A stretch of 64,000 nucleotides of DNA, from contig NZ_CP061008.1 of the NCBI RefSeq assembly GCF_014490035.1, forward strand, positions 4,278,001 to 4,342,000, in the 5' to 3' direction. This document shows, in pieces, positions 1-7,949 of this stretch. Made by a program: the position numbers and the translations under genes. This DNA comes from Achromobacter xylosoxidans. GTDB lineage: Bacteria; Pseudomonadota; Gammaproteobacteria; Burkholderiales; Burkholderiaceae_B. Under the pieces are notes generated by a model. It was not told where the DNA came from, did not search any database, and worked only from the letters and a program-made list of their open reading frames with translations. Numbering within the stretch: position 1 is the first letter of the stretch; the number at the start of each line of letters is the position of its first letter.

Positions 1-97
1 CGCCGGTCACGACGATGGTCTTGCCTTGATACAGGCCCGGCCGGAATACCGACGCGTAGCGCTGGCCGGCGGCCGCGCCGCCTGCGTTCTGGCTCAT
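1..97 (-). CDS. SDR family oxidoreductase, N-terminal fragment
   Basis: Only the first 32 codons are in the window; the gene runs off the left edge. The visible protein starts MSQNAGGAAAGQRYASVFRP and ends in KTIVVTG, the beginning of the Rossmann nucleotide-binding loop (TGxxxGxG) of short-chain dehydrogenases. An N-terminal extension before the first beta strand is usual for the 2,4-dienoyl-CoA-reductase/enoyl-CoA-reductase-like SDRs, but the catalytic part is not visible, so the substrate cannot be named. It is read divergently from the crotonase gene at 234, which suggests a shared acyl-CoA role. Confidence 0.7.
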   Translation of the reverse strand, partial: MSQNAGGAAAGQRYASVFRPGLYQGKTIVVTG

Positions 98-135
98 GTC
101 TCGCTCCATTATTTTTTTGAGGATAACTCAATATT

Positions 136-159
136 TGTTCCGATTCGATGGCCGGAACA
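136..159. promoter_or_regulatory. Dyad in the divergent SDR/crotonase promoter region
   Basis: A perfect inverted repeat TGTTCCG-N10-CGGAACA lies in the AT-rich gap between the SDR start at 97 and the crotonase start at 234. The position and symmetry fit an operator for a dimeric repressor or activator controlling both genes. Which regulator binds is unknown; none is encoded directly beside it apart from the LysR gene at 1025. Confidence 0.4.
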
Positions 160-233
160 GAAATTTCAACCTAGAATCGATCGTTAGTCCCGTTGCTTTG
201 TTGAGCTTGAATCAAGAAAACTGGAGACCAGGA

Positions 234-1028
234 ATGACCACGCCCGCCCCGCTGGACGTCGCCCACGACGGCCCCATCGCCCGCCTGACGCTGAACCGCC
301 CCGACATGCGCAACGCGTTCGACGACACGCTGATCGCCGCCCTGACCGGCGCCGTGCAGGCTGCGGTGGACGATCCCGCCGTGCGCGTGCTGCTGCTGAC
401 CGGCGCCGGCAAGGCCTTCTGCGCCGGCGGCGACCTGAACTGGATGCGCAAAATGGCCACGCTGACCGACGCCGAGAACCGCGCCGACGCGGCCAAGCTG
501 GCCCGCATGCTGCACGCGATCTGGTCCTGCCCCAAGCCCGTGGTGGCCTGCGTCAACGGCGACGCCTATGCCGGCGGCATGGGCCTGGTGTCGGCCTGCG
601 ACGTCGCCATCGCCGCGGACAGCGCGCATTTCTGCCTGTCGGAAACCCGGCTGGGGCTGCTGCCCGCCACCATCAGCCCCTACGTGCTGCGCGCCATGGG
701 CGAGCGCGCGGCCAACCGGTACTTCCTGACCGCCGAGCGCTTCGACGCCGCGACCGCGTTCCGGCTGGGATTGGTGCACGATATCGCGCCCTTGGCCGAG
801 CTGGCGCAGCGCGCCGAGGCGCTGTGCCACGCCCTGTGCGACAACGGCCCCGGCGCGGTGCAGGCCAGCAAGCGGCTGGTGCGCGATTTCGCCGGCCAGG
901 AGATCGACGCCGCCCTCATCGCCGACACGGTGGAGCGCATCGCGGCCGTGCGCAGCACGGACGAAGCCCGCGAAGGCGTCAGCGCCTTCCTGGAAAAGCG
1001 CGAGCCCGCCTGGCGCGCAAAGCGCTAG
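234..1028 (+). CDS. Enoyl-CoA hydratase/isomerase family protein, LiuC-like
   Basis: A 264-residue crotonase-fold protein. The start at 234 is chosen because AGGA precedes it and the crotonase fold begins at once; an upstream in-frame ATG at 96 would add a non-homologous AT-rich leader. The oxyanion-hole segment AFCAGGDLNWMRKM (residues 61-74) and the segment GGMGLVSACD (114-123) resemble methylglutaconyl-CoA hydratases of leucine or terpenoid catabolism (LiuC/AtuE type). The first catalytic glutamate of classical hydratases is replaced by Gly117, while the second is kept (Glu137 in LSETRLG), the usual state in LiuC proteins. It stands apart from any liuABDE genes here, so the exact substrate is inferred. 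Its stop overlaps that of the convergent LysR gene. Confidence 0.85.
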   Translation: MTTPAPLDVAHDGPIARLTLNRPDMRNAFDDTLIAALTGAVQAAVDDPAVRVLLLTGAGKAFCAGGDLNWMRKMATLTDAENRADAAKLARMLHAIWSCPKPVVACVNGDAYAGGMGLVSACDVAIAADSAHFCLSETRLGLLPATISPYVLRAMGERAANRYFLTAERFDAATAFRLGLVHDIAPLAELAQRAEALCHALCDNGPGAVQASKRLVRDFAGQEIDAALIADTVERIAAVRSTDEAREGVSAFLEKREPAWRAKR

Positions 1029-1903
1029 GCGCCCAGCCGCTCGGCCAGGAAATCCACGAAGGCCCGCAGCTTGGGCAGCGGGTGCCTGCTGTCCGGCCAC
1101 AGCACGGAAAAGCGGCCACCGGCATCGAGACAGTCGTCCAGCACGGTGGCAAGACGGCCTTCGTCCAAGGCCGCCCGCAGCGCAAAATCGGGCAGATAGG
1201 CCAGGCCCAGCCCAGCTTGGGCCGCGCCGATCAACGCCTCCACGCTGTTGAAGCTCAGCGCCGCCGGCGCGGGTGCGACAGGGCCGTCGCGGAACTGCCA
1301 TGGCTGCACCTGACCCGTGCCCGGATAGCGATAGGCCAGCCTGGCATGTCCGTCCAAGTCGCCCGGCGCTCGCGGCGTGCCGCGGGCGGCCAGATAGGCG
1401 GGCGCGCCCGCCACCACGAAGCGGTAAGGCCGCAGCGGCCGCGCCCTTAAGCGCGAATCCGCAAAGTCGCCGCTGCGTATTACCGCGTCCAGCCCCTCGC
1501 CGATGACATCGACGATGCGGTCGTTGAAATCCAGTTCCAGCTCGATCTCGGGATAGCGGCGGGTGAACTCGGGCAGCAATGGCAGCAGCAGGCGGTAGCC
1601 GATGGCCGGCACGCTGACCCGCAGCCGGCCGCGCGGCGCCTCGCGGCCCCGCGTCACCTCGGCTTCCGCTTCATCCAGTTCGTTCACGATGCGCAGGCAG
1701 CGCTCCAGGTAGAGCGCGCCCTCTTCGGTCAGGCTGATGCGCCGCGTGCTGCGGTTGAGCAGGCGCACGCCCAGCCTGTCCTCCAGCCGCGCCACGCTCT
1801 TGCCCACGGCCGACGCCGACAGGCCCAGATGCTCCGCGGCCGCGACATAGCTGCCGCGCTGTGCGGCGTGGACGAAGGCGTGTATTCCGTTCAGGCTGTC
1901 CAT
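1025..1903 (-). CDS. LysR family transcriptional regulator
   Basis: A 292-residue LysR-type regulator with an N-terminal winged helix-turn-helix (residues about 1-60, SYVAAAEHLGLSASAVGKSVARLE) followed by a periplasmic-binding-like effector domain. The type is that of the CrgA/AaeR-like group, where PRGRLRVSVP opens the effector domain. It is read divergently from the MFS transporter gene at 2023 with 119 bp between them, so it most likely controls that exporter and itself. Its stop codon TAG is formed from the same CTAG tetranucleotide as the stop of the crotonase gene on the other strand. Confidence 0.9.
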   Translation of the reverse strand: MDSLNGIHAFVHAAQRGSYVAAAEHLGLSASAVGKSVARLEDRLGVRLLNRSTRRISLTEEGALYLERCLRIVNELDEAEAEVTRGREAPRGRLRVSVPAIGYRLLLPLLPEFTRRYPEIELELDFNDRIVDVIGEGLDAVIRSGDFADSRLRARPLRPYRFVVAGAPAYLAARGTPRAPGDLDGHARLAYRYPGTGQVQPWQFRDGPVAPAPAALSFNSVEALIGAAQAGLGLAYLPDFALRAALDEGRLATVLDDCLDAGGRFSVLWPDSRHPLPKLRAFVDFLAERLGA

Positions 1904-1925
1904 TTCCGCCCCATTAAGGATTATT

Positions 1926-1944
1926 TATCCGCTCAGACAGGATA
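1926..1944. promoter_or_regulatory. Candidate LysR operator
   Basis: A dyad TATCC-N9-GGATA lies between the divergent LysR (start 1903) and MFS (start 2023) genes. It contains the T-N11-A core inside an interrupted palindrome that LysR-type regulators recognise. It sits only about 20 bp upstream of the LysR start codon, which fits autorepression. The assignment rests on symmetry and position only. Confidence 0.4.
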
Positions 1945-2022
1945 TCGGCGGTGTTTTTGTTTCATTGACGCAATTTTATCCTTCATCGACGCCTATCCCG
2001 GCTATTCCAACCTGATTCGTCG

Positions 2023-3522
2023 ATGCCTTCTTCTTCCTCAGTTCCTGTCTCCCCGGGCTGGACCGTGCTTGCCGTCTGCACGGCCGCCCTCATCCTGCCC
2101 TTGAGCTTTTCCGGCGGCGCGGTCGCCACGCCCGCCATCGGCCGCGACCTGGGCGGCGGCGCCCAGGCGCTCGGCTGGATCACCAACGCCTTCATGCTGA
2201 GCTTCGGCAGCCTGCTGATGGCGGCGGGCACGCTGGCCGATGCCTATGGCCGCAAGCGCCTGTTCGTGTCCGGCGTGGCCTTGTTCGCGCTGGTATCGGT
2301 TGCGCTGGCGCTCGCTCCCACGGTGGCCTGGCTGGACGGCCTGCGCGCGCTGCAAGGCGCGGGCGCCGCCGCGGCCCTGGCCGGCGGCTCGGCGTCCCTG
2401 GCCCACGCCTGCCCGGGCCCGGCGCGCACCCGTGCATTCGGCCTGCTCGGCGCCAGTTTCGGCGCGGGCCTGGCGCTGGGGCCGATGCTGGCCGGCCTGC
2501 TGATCGACAGCCTGGGGTGGCGCTCGGTCTTTCTGTCGAGCGCCGCGGTCGGCGCGCTGGCGCTTGCCGTCGCCCTGCCCCGGATGCAGGAATCGCGGGA
2601 CCCGCAAGCGGGCCCGCTGGACTGGGCCGGCAGCCTGACCTTCACCTGCGCGTTGGCGCTCTTGACCTGGGGCATCCTGGAAACGCCCGCCGCGCGCGAC
2701 GCGTCGGCGCTCGCCTGGAAGCTGCTGGCGGCGGCGGCGCTGTGCCTGCTGGCCTTCGTGGCAATCGAGCGGCGCGTGCGCCGGCCGATGCTGGACCTGG
2801 CGCTGTTGCGCTATCCGCGCTTTGTCGGCGTGCAGATGCTGCCCGTGGCCACCTGCTATTGCTATGTGGTGCTGCTGGTGCTGCTGCCGATCCGCTTCAT
2901 CGGCATCGAGGGGCGCGGCGAAGCCGGCGCGGGACTGGCGATGGCGGCCCTGTCCGCGCCGCTGCTCTTCATGCCGGCGGTCGCCGTCTGGACCACGCGC
3001 TGGATGAGCGCGGGCCGTAGCTGCGCGCTGGGCCTGCTTGCCGCCGCCCTGGGCCTGTATTGGCTCAGCCGCATCGGCGTCGCACAGCCGGCCCAGGCCG
3101 CGCTCTGGCCGATGCTGCTGATCGGCGCGGGCACCGGCCTGCCCTGGGGCCTGATGGACGGCCTCTCGATGAGCGTCGCGCCGCCCGAGCGCGCGGGCAT
3201 GGCCGCCGGCATCTTCAGCACCACCCGCGTGGCCGGAGAAGGCATCGCGCTGGCCAGCGTCAACGCCTTGCTGACCTTGTTGGTCGCCCACCGGCTCGGC
3301 GCGGATCCAGGCGCCGCCGCGCAATACCTCGCGGCCGGCGACATGGCGCAGGCCCTGGCCCACCTGCCCGGCGCGGGTCCGGCGCTGCTGCGCCAGGCTT
3401 ATGACGAGGCCTTCCGCCAACTGCTGCACGCGCTGATCGCGATCACCCTGGCCTGCGCCGCCGTGGTGGCGCTGTTCCTGGATGCGCCGCGCAGCCAGAC
3501 GCTGCAGGCACGCGTGCCATAA
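2023..3522 (+). CDS. MFS transporter, DHA2-like drug exporter
   Basis: A 499-residue, very hydrophobic protein with about 14 predicted membrane segments, the size and layout of drug:H+ antiporter family 2. The cytoplasmic loop motif A is clear (GTLADAYGRKRL, residues 69-80), and an antiporter motif-C-like stretch (GASFGAGLALGPMLAGLL) lies near 143-160. It would sit in the inner membrane and export small toxic compounds using the proton gradient. The adjacent divergent LysR gene is the likely regulator. The substrate cannot be inferred. Confidence 0.88.
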   Translation: MPSSSSVPVSPGWTVLAVCTAALILPLSFSGGAVATPAIGRDLGGGAQALGWITNAFMLSFGSLLMAAGTLADAYGRKRLFVSGVALFALVSVALALAPTVAWLDGLRALQGAGAAAALAGGSASLAHACPGPARTRAFGLLGASFGAGLALGPMLAGLLIDSLGWRSVFLSSAAVGALALAVALPRMQESRDPQAGPLDWAGSLTFTCALALLTWGILETPAARDASALAWKLLAAAALCLLAFVAIERRVRRPMLDLALLRYPRFVGVQMLPVATCYCYVVLLVLLPIRFIGIEGRGEAGAGLAMAALSAPLLFMPAVAVWTTRWMSAGRSCALGLLAAALGLYWLSRIGVAQPAQAALWPMLLIGAGTGLPWGLMDGLSMSVAPPERAGMAAGIFSTTRVAGEGIALASVNALLTLLVAHRLGADPGAAAQYLAAGDMAQALAHLPGAGPALLRQAYDEAFRQLLHALIAITLACAAVVALFLDAPRSQTLQARVP

Positions 3523-3548
3523 TTCCAGGCGCAATTTCAGGAAGTCTC

Positions 3549-4814
3549 ATGCCACACGCTTTTCCCCCCCTGAACGCCGAGCGCCTCTGGGCCCGCGTCG
3601 AAACCCTTTCCCGCTACACCCTGCCCGAGGTCCCCTGGACCCGCCGCGCGTTCTCGCCGCTGTTCGATGAGGCCCGCGCCTGGCTGCGCAGCGAATTCGA
3701 GGCCGCGGGCCTCACCACCCGCCTGGACGCCGGCGGCAACCTGATAGGCACGCTGGCCGGGCGCGATCCCGCGCGTAAGCCCATCGCCACCGGCTCGCAC
3801 TGCGACACGGTCATGGCCGGGGGCCGTTTCGACGGCATCATCGGCGTGCTGGCCGGCATCGAAGTGGCCCACACCTTGCGCGAACAGGGCGTGCAACTGG
3901 AACACCCCTTCGAGGTCATCGATTTCCTGTCCGAGGAGCCCAGCGACTACGGCATTTCCTGTGTCGGCAGCCGCGCCCTCTGCGGTCAGTTGACGCCCGA
4001 CATGCTGGCGGCCCGCAACCCCGAGGGCGAAACGCTGGCGGCCGGCATCGCGCGCATCGGCGGTGACCCCTCGGCGCTGGGCGCGCCGCTGCGCGCTGCC
4101 GAAGGCACCGCGGCGTTCGTGGAACTGCATATCGAACAGGGTCCGGTGCTGGAAAGCCGCGGCCTGCCCATCGGCGTGGTCACCAACATCGTCGGCATCC
4201 GCCGCGTGCTGATCACGGTGGAAGGCCAGCCCGACCATGCAGGCACCACGCCCATGGACATCCGCCGCGACGCCCTGGTGGGCGCGGCCCGCATCATCGA
4301 TGCCGCCCACCGCCAGGCCAGCGCCGCCAGCGGCAATCCGCATTACGTGGTCGCCACCGTGGGCCGCCTGTCCATGACGCCCAACGCCGCCAACGCGGTG
4401 CCGGGCCGCGTCGAACTGACGCTGGAAATGCGCAGCGACAGCGACGCCGTGCTGGACGCCTTCCCCGAGACCCTGATGGCCGGCGTGGCCACGGACCTGA
4501 CCGCGCTGCGCCTGTCCGCAAGCTTCACGCAGCTGAGCCGCGCGCGGCCCACCGACTGCACGCCGCTGGTGATGGACGCGGTGCAGGCCGCCGCCGACCA
4601 GCTGGGCTACGCCTCCATGCGCCTGCCCAGCGGCGCGGGCCACGACGCGGTCTACATGGCGCCCACCGGCCCCATCGGCATGATCTTCATCCCTTGCCTG
4701 AACGGCCGCAGCCACTGTCCGGAAGAATGGATCGAACCCGCGCAGCTGCTGGACGGCACCCGCGTGCTGTACCAGTCGGTGCTGGAACTGGACCGCAAGC
4801 TGCGCGCCGGCTGA
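3549..4814 (+). CDS. M20 family amidohydrolase (N-carbamoyl-L-amino acid hydrolase/allantoate amidohydrolase type)
   Basis: A 421-residue binuclear-metal amidohydrolase of the AmaB/AllC group. Metal ligands are recognisable: His84 and Asp86 (TGSHCDTV), Asp95 (GRFDGIIGVL), Glu129/Glu130 (DFLSEEPSDYG), His194 (ELHIEQGPVLE) and a C-terminal His near residue 389 (GRSHCPEEW). The dimerisation/lid domain is inserted between roughly residues 210 and 320. Such enzymes hydrolyse N-carbamoyl or ureido groups in purine, pyrimidine or hydantoin breakdown. No allantoinase or hydantoinase gene is next to it, so the natural substrate stays open. A good AGGAA ribosome site precedes the ATG. Confidence 0.88.
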   Translation: MPHAFPPLNAERLWARVETLSRYTLPEVPWTRRAFSPLFDEARAWLRSEFEAAGLTTRLDAGGNLIGTLAGRDPARKPIATGSHCDTVMAGGRFDGIIGVLAGIEVAHTLREQGVQLEHPFEVIDFLSEEPSDYGISCVGSRALCGQLTPDMLAARNPEGETLAAGIARIGGDPSALGAPLRAAEGTAAFVELHIEQGPVLESRGLPIGVVTNIVGIRRVLITVEGQPDHAGTTPMDIRRDALVGAARIIDAAHRQASAASGNPHYVVATVGRLSMTPNAANAVPGRVELTLEMRSDSDAVLDAFPETLMAGVATDLTALRLSASFTQLSRARPTDCTPLVMDAVQAAADQLGYASMRLPSGAGHDAVYMAPTGPIGMIFIPCLNGRSHCPEEWIEPAQLLDGTRVLYQSVLELDRKLRAG

Positions 4815-4925
4815 GGCCGGGGCGTCCCTGCCAGGTCCGCGGGTATCTCCCGCCCACGGGCGGGGCGCTGCCATAATGGGCGCCTCGCGCCGCGACCGGC
4901 GCCCCTCTCCCGCCTTGCCCGCCCC

Positions 4926-5261
4926 ATGGAACAGATAGAACTCAACGACAGCACCGCCGACCGCTACCTGCTGGACGCGCCCGGGCTGTCCCTGCTGGTC
5001 TTCCACAGCCGCACCTGCGGCACCTGCCGCATCGCCCGCGAACAACTGCCGCAGCTGGAGCTGCCCGTGGAACGCGTGTGCTGGGTCGATGCCGGCGACA
5101 ACCGCGGCCTGGTCGAACGCTACGAAGTCTTCCACCTGCCCGCCATGTTCGTGACCCGCGACGGCGCCTTCTTCGGCCCGGTGCAATCGACGCTGGCGGA
5201 ATGGGACCTGCGCCAGCAGATCGGGCTGGCCCTGGACAGCTACCCCGCCGAACTGCCGTGA
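4926..5261 (+). CDS. Thioredoxin-like protein with CGTC motif
   Basis: A 111-residue thioredoxin-fold protein without signal peptide, so probably cytoplasmic. The redox motif is CGTC (HSRTCGTCRIAR, residues 33-44) and the cis-proline loop is visible as HLPAMFV. Usual thioredoxins have CGPC; the Gly-Thr pair makes this a divergent member of unknown partner. Its TGA stop overlaps the GTG start of the following DMT transporter gene, so the two are translationally coupled and probably co-regulated. Confidence 0.8.
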   Translation: MEQIELNDSTADRYLLDAPGLSLLVFHSRTCGTCRIAREQLPQLELPVERVCWVDAGDNRGLVERYEVFHLPAMFVTRDGAFFGPVQSTLAEWDLRQQIGLALDSYPAELP

Positions 5262-6196
5262 GCGCCGCCAAGCCCCTGCGCCAGCCGCTGGACGGACTGG
5301 CGACCGGCGCCATGCTGCTCTTGTGCGTCTGCTGGGGCTTCCAGCAGATCGCCATCAAGCTGGTGGCCGCGGACGTGTCGCCCATCATGCAGATCGGACT
5401 GCGCTCGACGTTCGCGGCGCTGGTCCTGGCCGTGGCAGTGTGGCGGCGCGAAGGCCTGCGCGCCGTCATGGACGGCACGGCGCTGCCCGGCCTGATCGTG
5501 GGCCTGCTGTTCGCCGGGGAATTCCTGTTCGTGGCGCAGGGCCTGGTCTACACCACCGCCTCGCACATGTCTGTGTTCCTCTACACCGCGCCCATCTTCG
5601 CCGCGCTGGGGCTGCACTGGCTGCTGCCAGAAGAACGCCTGAAGCCGCTGCAATGGGTCGGCGTGGCCATCGCCTTCTGCGGCATCGCCGTGGCCTTCCT
5701 GGGCAAGGGTCAGCCCGCGGGCTCCGACGCCGCTCCCAACATGCTGCTGGGCGATGCGATGGGACTGCTGGCCGGCCTGTTCTGGGGCGCCACCACCGTG
5801 GCGATCCGCAAGACCTCGCTGTCCGAAGCCGCGCCCGCCAAGACGCTGTTCTACCAGATGGCGGTCGCGGCCATTACCCTGCTGGCATACGCCGCGGCCA
5901 CCGGCAACGCCGGTTTTCGTTATACGCAGGCGGCGGTGCTCAGCGTCGCCTTCCAGTCCGTGGTGGTGGCCCTGTCCAGCTATCTGGCCTGGTTCTGGCT
6001 GCTGCGCCGCTACCTGGCTTCGCGCCTGTCCGTCCTGTCGTTCATGACGCCGCTGTTCGGCGTGAGCTTCGGCGTGCTCATCCTGGACGAACCGCTGGAC
6101 GCCGGCTTTGTGCTGGGCGCCCTGCTGGTGCTGGCCGGCATCACCCTGGTGAGCGGCGCCGAACTGCTGCGCGAGAAGCTGCGGCGCGCACGCTGA
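5258..6196 (+). CDS. DMT superfamily transporter (EamA family)
   Basis: A 312-residue protein with two EamA repeats and about 10 membrane segments, the usual architecture of inner-membrane drug/metabolite transporters. I choose the GTG at 5258, which overlaps the stop of the thioredoxin-like gene (GTGA); the protein then begins with a short polar stretch followed by the first helix GAMLLLCVCWGFQQIAIKL. Direction and substrate (often amino acids or metabolites) cannot be read from the sequence. A second, unrelated DMT gene lies convergent at 6208. Confidence 0.88.
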   Translation: MSAAKPLRQPLDGLATGAMLLLCVCWGFQQIAIKLVAADVSPIMQIGLRSTFAALVLAVAVWRREGLRAVMDGTALPGLIVGLLFAGEFLFVAQGLVYTTASHMSVFLYTAPIFAALGLHWLLPEERLKPLQWVGVAIAFCGIAVAFLGKGQPAGSDAAPNMLLGDAMGLLAGLFWGATTVAIRKTSLSEAAPAKTLFYQMAVAAITLLAYAAATGNAGFRYTQAAVLSVAFQSVVVALSSYLAWFWLLRRYLASRLSVLSFMTPLFGVSFGVLILDEPLDAGFVLGALLVLAGITLVSGAELLREKLRRAR

Positions 6197-6207
6197 ACCG
6201 CCCGCGC

Positions 6208-7107
6208 CTATGGCCTGGATCGCGGCGCGGGCGCCGCGCCCAGGTTCAGCACGATCAGCGCGGCGCCGCCCAGCACCAGGGCGAACCCCCACCAATCCAA
6301 AGCCGCGGGCCGGTCGCCCACCAGCGCCATCGCGCCCAGCACTCCCACCACCGGCACCATCAATGTGGTCAGCGCGGCCACCGTGGCGCTGACGCGCTCG
6401 CTCAGCACGAACCAGAGCCAGTACGCGACGGCGGTGCCCAGGATGATGTGGAACGACAATGCCGCCACCACGCGGCCGTTCCAGCCCTGCGTGGGAAACG
6501 ATTCGCCCGCGATCAGCATGCCGCCCAGCGCGCAGGCCGCACCCACCGCCAACTGCCAGGCCGTGACGACGATGCGGTCGCCGGCCACCGGCCAGCCCTT
6601 CAGGTAGACCGTGCCGGCAGCCCAGCCGAAAGCCGCCACCAGCGGAAACACCAGGCCCTTGGCCGCGGCCGCGTCGTGTTCGCCGAAGACCGCGCGCAGC
6701 ACCGGCCAGGCCAGGATGGACACTCCCGCCGCGCCCAGCAGCAGCGCCAGCGCCCGGCGCCGGTCCAGGCGTTCGCCCAGTACCGCCCAGGCCAGCAGGG
6801 CCGACATCATGGGCATGGTGAAGGTCAGCACCGCCGCGCGCGAGGTGCTGGTGCTGAGCTGCGCCCAAGCCACCAGCAGGTTGAAGGCCGCGACGGCAAG
6901 CAAGCCGCCCACGATGATGCCGCGCCACGACTCGCGCGGCGGCAGCAAGCTGACCCGCTTGGCGCGCGCCAGCAGCAACAGCAATACCGCGCCGCTGCCC
7001 AGGCCGAGCAGGCGCAGCGTGAACGGCGGGAAGATCGACAGGATGATCTTCACCGCCGGCCAGTTCAGGCCCCAGAACAGGGCCAGCGCAATCGGGATCA
7101 GGCGCAC
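6208..7107 (-). CDS. DMT superfamily transporter (EamA family)
   Basis: A 299-residue inner-membrane protein with about 10 hydrophobic segments and two EamA domains, starting MRLIPIALALFWGLNWPAVK from a GTG codon. The start lies inside the 3' end of the upstream GNAT gene (10-nt overlap), so the two form a small operon. It ends convergently 11 bp from the other DMT gene. Substrate unknown; the family includes exporters of amino acids and their derivatives. Confidence 0.87.
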   Translation of the reverse strand: MRLIPIALALFWGLNWPAVKIILSIFPPFTLRLLGLGSGAVLLLLLARAKRVSLLPPRESWRGIIVGGLLAVAAFNLLVAWAQLSTSTSRAAVLTFTMPMMSALLAWAVLGERLDRRRALALLLGAAGVSILAWPVLRAVFGEHDAAAAKGLVFPLVAAFGWAAGTVYLKGWPVAGDRIVVTAWQLAVGAACALGGMLIAGESFPTQGWNGRVVAALSFHIILGTAVAYWLWFVLSERVSATVAALTTLMVPVVGVLGAMALVGDRPAALDWWGFALVLGGAALIVLNLGAAPAPRSRP

Positions 7108-7826
7108 GCGGCGCGCGCCTCGGCCGTCAGCTCGGACAGGCCCTGGCGCTGGCGCCCTTGCGCGTCGAAGTTGTCCGGGCTCAGCCAGCGTTCATAAGCG
7201 GCGCGCAGCGCGGGCCAATCGCCGTCGACCATCGCGAACCAGGCCGTGTCGCGGCTGCGGCCCTTGTACACCGTGGCCTGGCGGAAGATGCCCTCGAACT
7301 GGAATCCGAGGCGGGCGGCGGCCGCGCGCGACGGCGCGTTCAGGCTGTCGCACTTCCATTCGTAGCGGCGATAGCCCAGCTCATCGAAGGCGCGGCGCAT
7401 CAGCAGGAACTGGGCCTCGGTGGCGATGCGGGTGCGCTTGAGCTGGCGCGAGAACGACACGAAGCCGACTTCGATCGCGCCGTTGGCCGGGTCGATGCGC
7501 ATCAGCGCCAGCGTGCCGATGGCGCGGCCCGTTTCCAGGTCGATGATGGCGTGGTGCAAGGGGTCGTTGCCGGCCTGCGCCTTCTCGGCGAATTGGCGGT
7601 AGGCCGCCAGGTCTGCGAACGGCCCCACCGACATATAGGTCCAGTCGCTGTCATCCGGCGCCTGGCTGAACGCGTGATACAGATCCTCGGCGTGGCGCTC
7701 GGCCGACAGCGGCTCCAGCCGGCAATAGCGGCCGACGACGGGCGTCAGGGGCGGACGCGGGCGCGTGGTCCAGCCCGTCATGTCCGGGCCGATGGGTTGC
7801 TGGTAGGCGTTGACGCGGGGTTGCAT
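7098..7826 (-). CDS. GNAT family N-acetyltransferase (RimJ/RimL-like)
   Basis: A 242-residue acetyltransferase of the RimL/ribosomal-protein-acetylating group. Typical elements are RYCRLEPLSAERH near residues 33-45, the beta-strand pair GRAIGTLALMRID and GAIEVGFVSFSRQLKRTRIATEAQ (acetyl-CoA binding region), and NAPSRAAAARLGFQFEGIFRQ near the C-terminal third. It would transfer acetyl from acetyl-CoA to an amine. Coupling with a DMT transporter gene suggests export or detoxification of a small amine, which is inference. Confidence 0.85.
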   Translation of the reverse strand: MQPRVNAYQQPIGPDMTGWTTRPRPPLTPVVGRYCRLEPLSAERHAEDLYHAFSQAPDDSDWTYMSVGPFADLAAYRQFAEKAQAGNDPLHHAIIDLETGRAIGTLALMRIDPANGAIEVGFVSFSRQLKRTRIATEAQFLLMRRAFDELGYRRYEWKCDSLNAPSRAAAARLGFQFEGIFRQATVYKGRSRDTAWFAMVDGDWPALRAAYERWLSPDNFDAQGRQRQGLSELTAEARAACA

Positions 7827-7887
7827 GCTACGGGGCCTCTTCAGGTTGGCGCGCCGCCCGAAGGGACGGACGCAGTACGCATGCCCT

Positions 7888-7927
7888 CACGATATCGGAA
7901 TCGTGGCATCATAAAAAGCACCACGAT
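7888..7927. promoter_or_regulatory. CACGAT repeats upstream of the MocR gene
   Basis: The gap between the GNAT and MocR genes holds CACGAT-N6-ATCGTG (7888-7905) and a further CACGAT copy at 7922-7927, the last in an extended direct-repeat context (CACGAT-NYCGRAT). MocR/PdxR regulators usually bind pairs of direct repeats near their own promoter, so these are candidate operators. The regulator gene starts at 7950, just downstream. Confidence 0.4.
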
Positions 7928-7949
7928 CCCGAATTTTAATAGGGCCAAG

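Noticed and set aside
2038..5186. Long antisense frames across the MFS and M20 genes
   Set aside because: Same high-GC shadow effect; the plus-strand proteins have clear family signatures and proper starts.
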